From NCBI GenBank assembly GCA_022614795.1, contig JAKEHX010000679.1, positions 1 to 6,027 of the forward strand: a stretch of DNA of 6,027 nt. The letters run 5' to 3'. The translations under genes were made by a program, and so were the position numbers. The number at the start of each line of letters is the position of its first letter. Positions within the stretch are counted from its first letter, which is position 1. The stretch is from Planctomycetaceae bacterium. Its GTDB lineage: Bacteria > Planctomycetota > Planctomycetia > Pirellulales > Pirellulaceae. This document shows positions 5,362 to 6,027 of the stretch, in pieces. The notes under the pieces are model-generated. The model made no database searches. It worked only from the letters and a program-made list of their open reading frames with translations, and was not told where the DNA came from.

Positions 5362-6027
5362 ATGCGACAACTTTACGTGCTACTGCTAGGAGTCATTATT
5401 CTAGGTCGCACGGCGTCAGCCGACGACGAGTTGGCGCGCCGCGCCTCGTGGAACGTTCCCACCACGGCGGAAATCAAGGCCCGCCTCGACGACTTCCTCA
5501 AGGACCAGACTCTGAGCGAAGCCGACCGCCTGAAGCTCGATGCCCTGTGGCCCGATGACGCGGCCGCGATCGACCCGGCGGAGCTGCTCGACCGGCTGGC
5601 GGCGTCGCTGGCGATCGTCGAGCCGCGGGCAGTCGAGATCGTCAATCACTGCCAGCAAAACGCCGTGCCGCTGCCGCCGCTTCGGTTCGCCCTGCTCGAC
5701 GACACATCGGCTCCGGAGCTGGTCCGCGACAACATGCGGCTCCTCTATGGCCGCTGGCTGGCTCAGCATCACCTCGTGGATGAATCGCTCGAATACCTGA
5801 AGGACCTCGCGCCGCAGAAAGTGGCCGACCCGATTTCGCTCCTCTTTTACCAGGCGGTCGGGCACCACCGGCTGCTGGCCAAAGAGCCCTGCCTCAAGTC
5901 GGTGACCCTGCTGCTGGAGAACGAGCCGCAACTGCCGAAGCGATACATGTCGCTCGCCAAGTTGATGGAAGCCGACATCAAGCCGCTGAAGGTCGATTCG
6001 CTCGACGAAATTGCGCGGCTGATGGAC
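5362..6027 (+). CDS. Secreted helical protein with TPR-like hairpins, C-terminus beyond window
   Basis: From the ATG at 5362 the frame is open to the window end, 222 codons with no stop, so the gene is partial. Residues 1-20 (MRQLYVLLLGVIILGRTASA) form a textbook signal peptide with an A-S-A cleavage site before DDE, so the mature protein should be outside the cytoplasmic membrane. The rest is mostly helical. Two helical hairpins, about residues 122-151 (RLLYGRWLAQHHLVDESLEY) and 157-190, have TPR-like spacing, which suggests protein binding; this is a pattern match by eye. The last visible part (LPKRYMSLAKLMEADIKPL) resembles a hypothetical protein I associate with the DUF4175-like and coiled-coil pair in planctomycetes, but I cannot confirm it. 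High GC (45 of 60 bases at 5521-5580) matches the two large upstream genes. It probably belonged to their operon before the toxin-antitoxin cassette arrived. Confidence 0.8.
   Translation, partial: MRQLYVLLLGVIILGRTASADDELARRASWNVPTTAEIKARLDDFLKDQTLSEADRLKLDALWPDDAAAIDPAELLDRLAASLAIVEPRAVEIVNHCQQNAVPLPPLRFALLDDTSAPELVRDNMRLLYGRWLAQHHLVDESLEYLKDLAPQKVADPISLLFYQAVGHHRLLAKEPCLKSVTLLLENEPQLPKRYMSLAKLMEADIKPLKVDSLDEIARLMD

Overview
The window looks like chromosomal DNA from a planctomycete, probably a member of the Pirellulales. The clues are the GC-rich coding style, the pairing of a DUF4175-like membrane protein with a repeat- and Gln-rich secreted coiled-coil protein, and a short G/C palindrome of a kind I associate with planctomycete intergenic repeats. 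The taxonomy comes from recognising gene types, not from a search.

Layout, left to right. (1) Bases 1-173, minus strand: the N-terminal 57 codons of a RelE/ParE-type toxin gene that runs off the left edge. (2) 174-339: a short divergent intergenic region with a candidate operator and a weak promoter-like box. (3) 340-2748: an 802-aa protein with three predicted membrane helices and a large extracytoplasmic region that is beta-rich, then coiled coil. (4) 2799-4613: a 604-aa exported coiled-coil protein with an 18-copy EGKPx repeat, a GQQ/poly-Q tract and a second poly-Q tract. (5) 4635-5304: a two-gene cassette of a PIN-domain (VapC-like) toxin gene broken by one missing base and an intact 64-aa putative antitoxin gene. 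(6) 5362 to the right edge: a secreted helical protein with a clear signal peptide and TPR-like hairpins, open at the window end.

How the parts may fit together. Genes 3, 4 and 6 share strand and predicted location outside the cytoplasmic membrane, and they look like parts of one envelope-associated assembly: a membrane-anchored scaffold, an elastic repeat-spacer coiled-coil protein, and a helical-repeat partner. Proteins of this kind in planctomycetes often sit near MoxR/DUF58/VWA genes, but none of those are in this window. The PIN/antitoxin cassette lies between genes 4 and 6, has visibly lower GC in part, and is unrelated in function, so it looks like a later insertion. Its toxin is probably dead through frameshift, unless this is a sequencing error, while its antitoxin-like partner remains open. 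A second toxin gene at the left edge means that toxin-antitoxin genes lie on both sides of the two large envelope genes.

The best candidate for something undescribed is the multi-gene envelope unit itself, especially the polyampholyte EGKPx spacer protein. No function is known to me for it.
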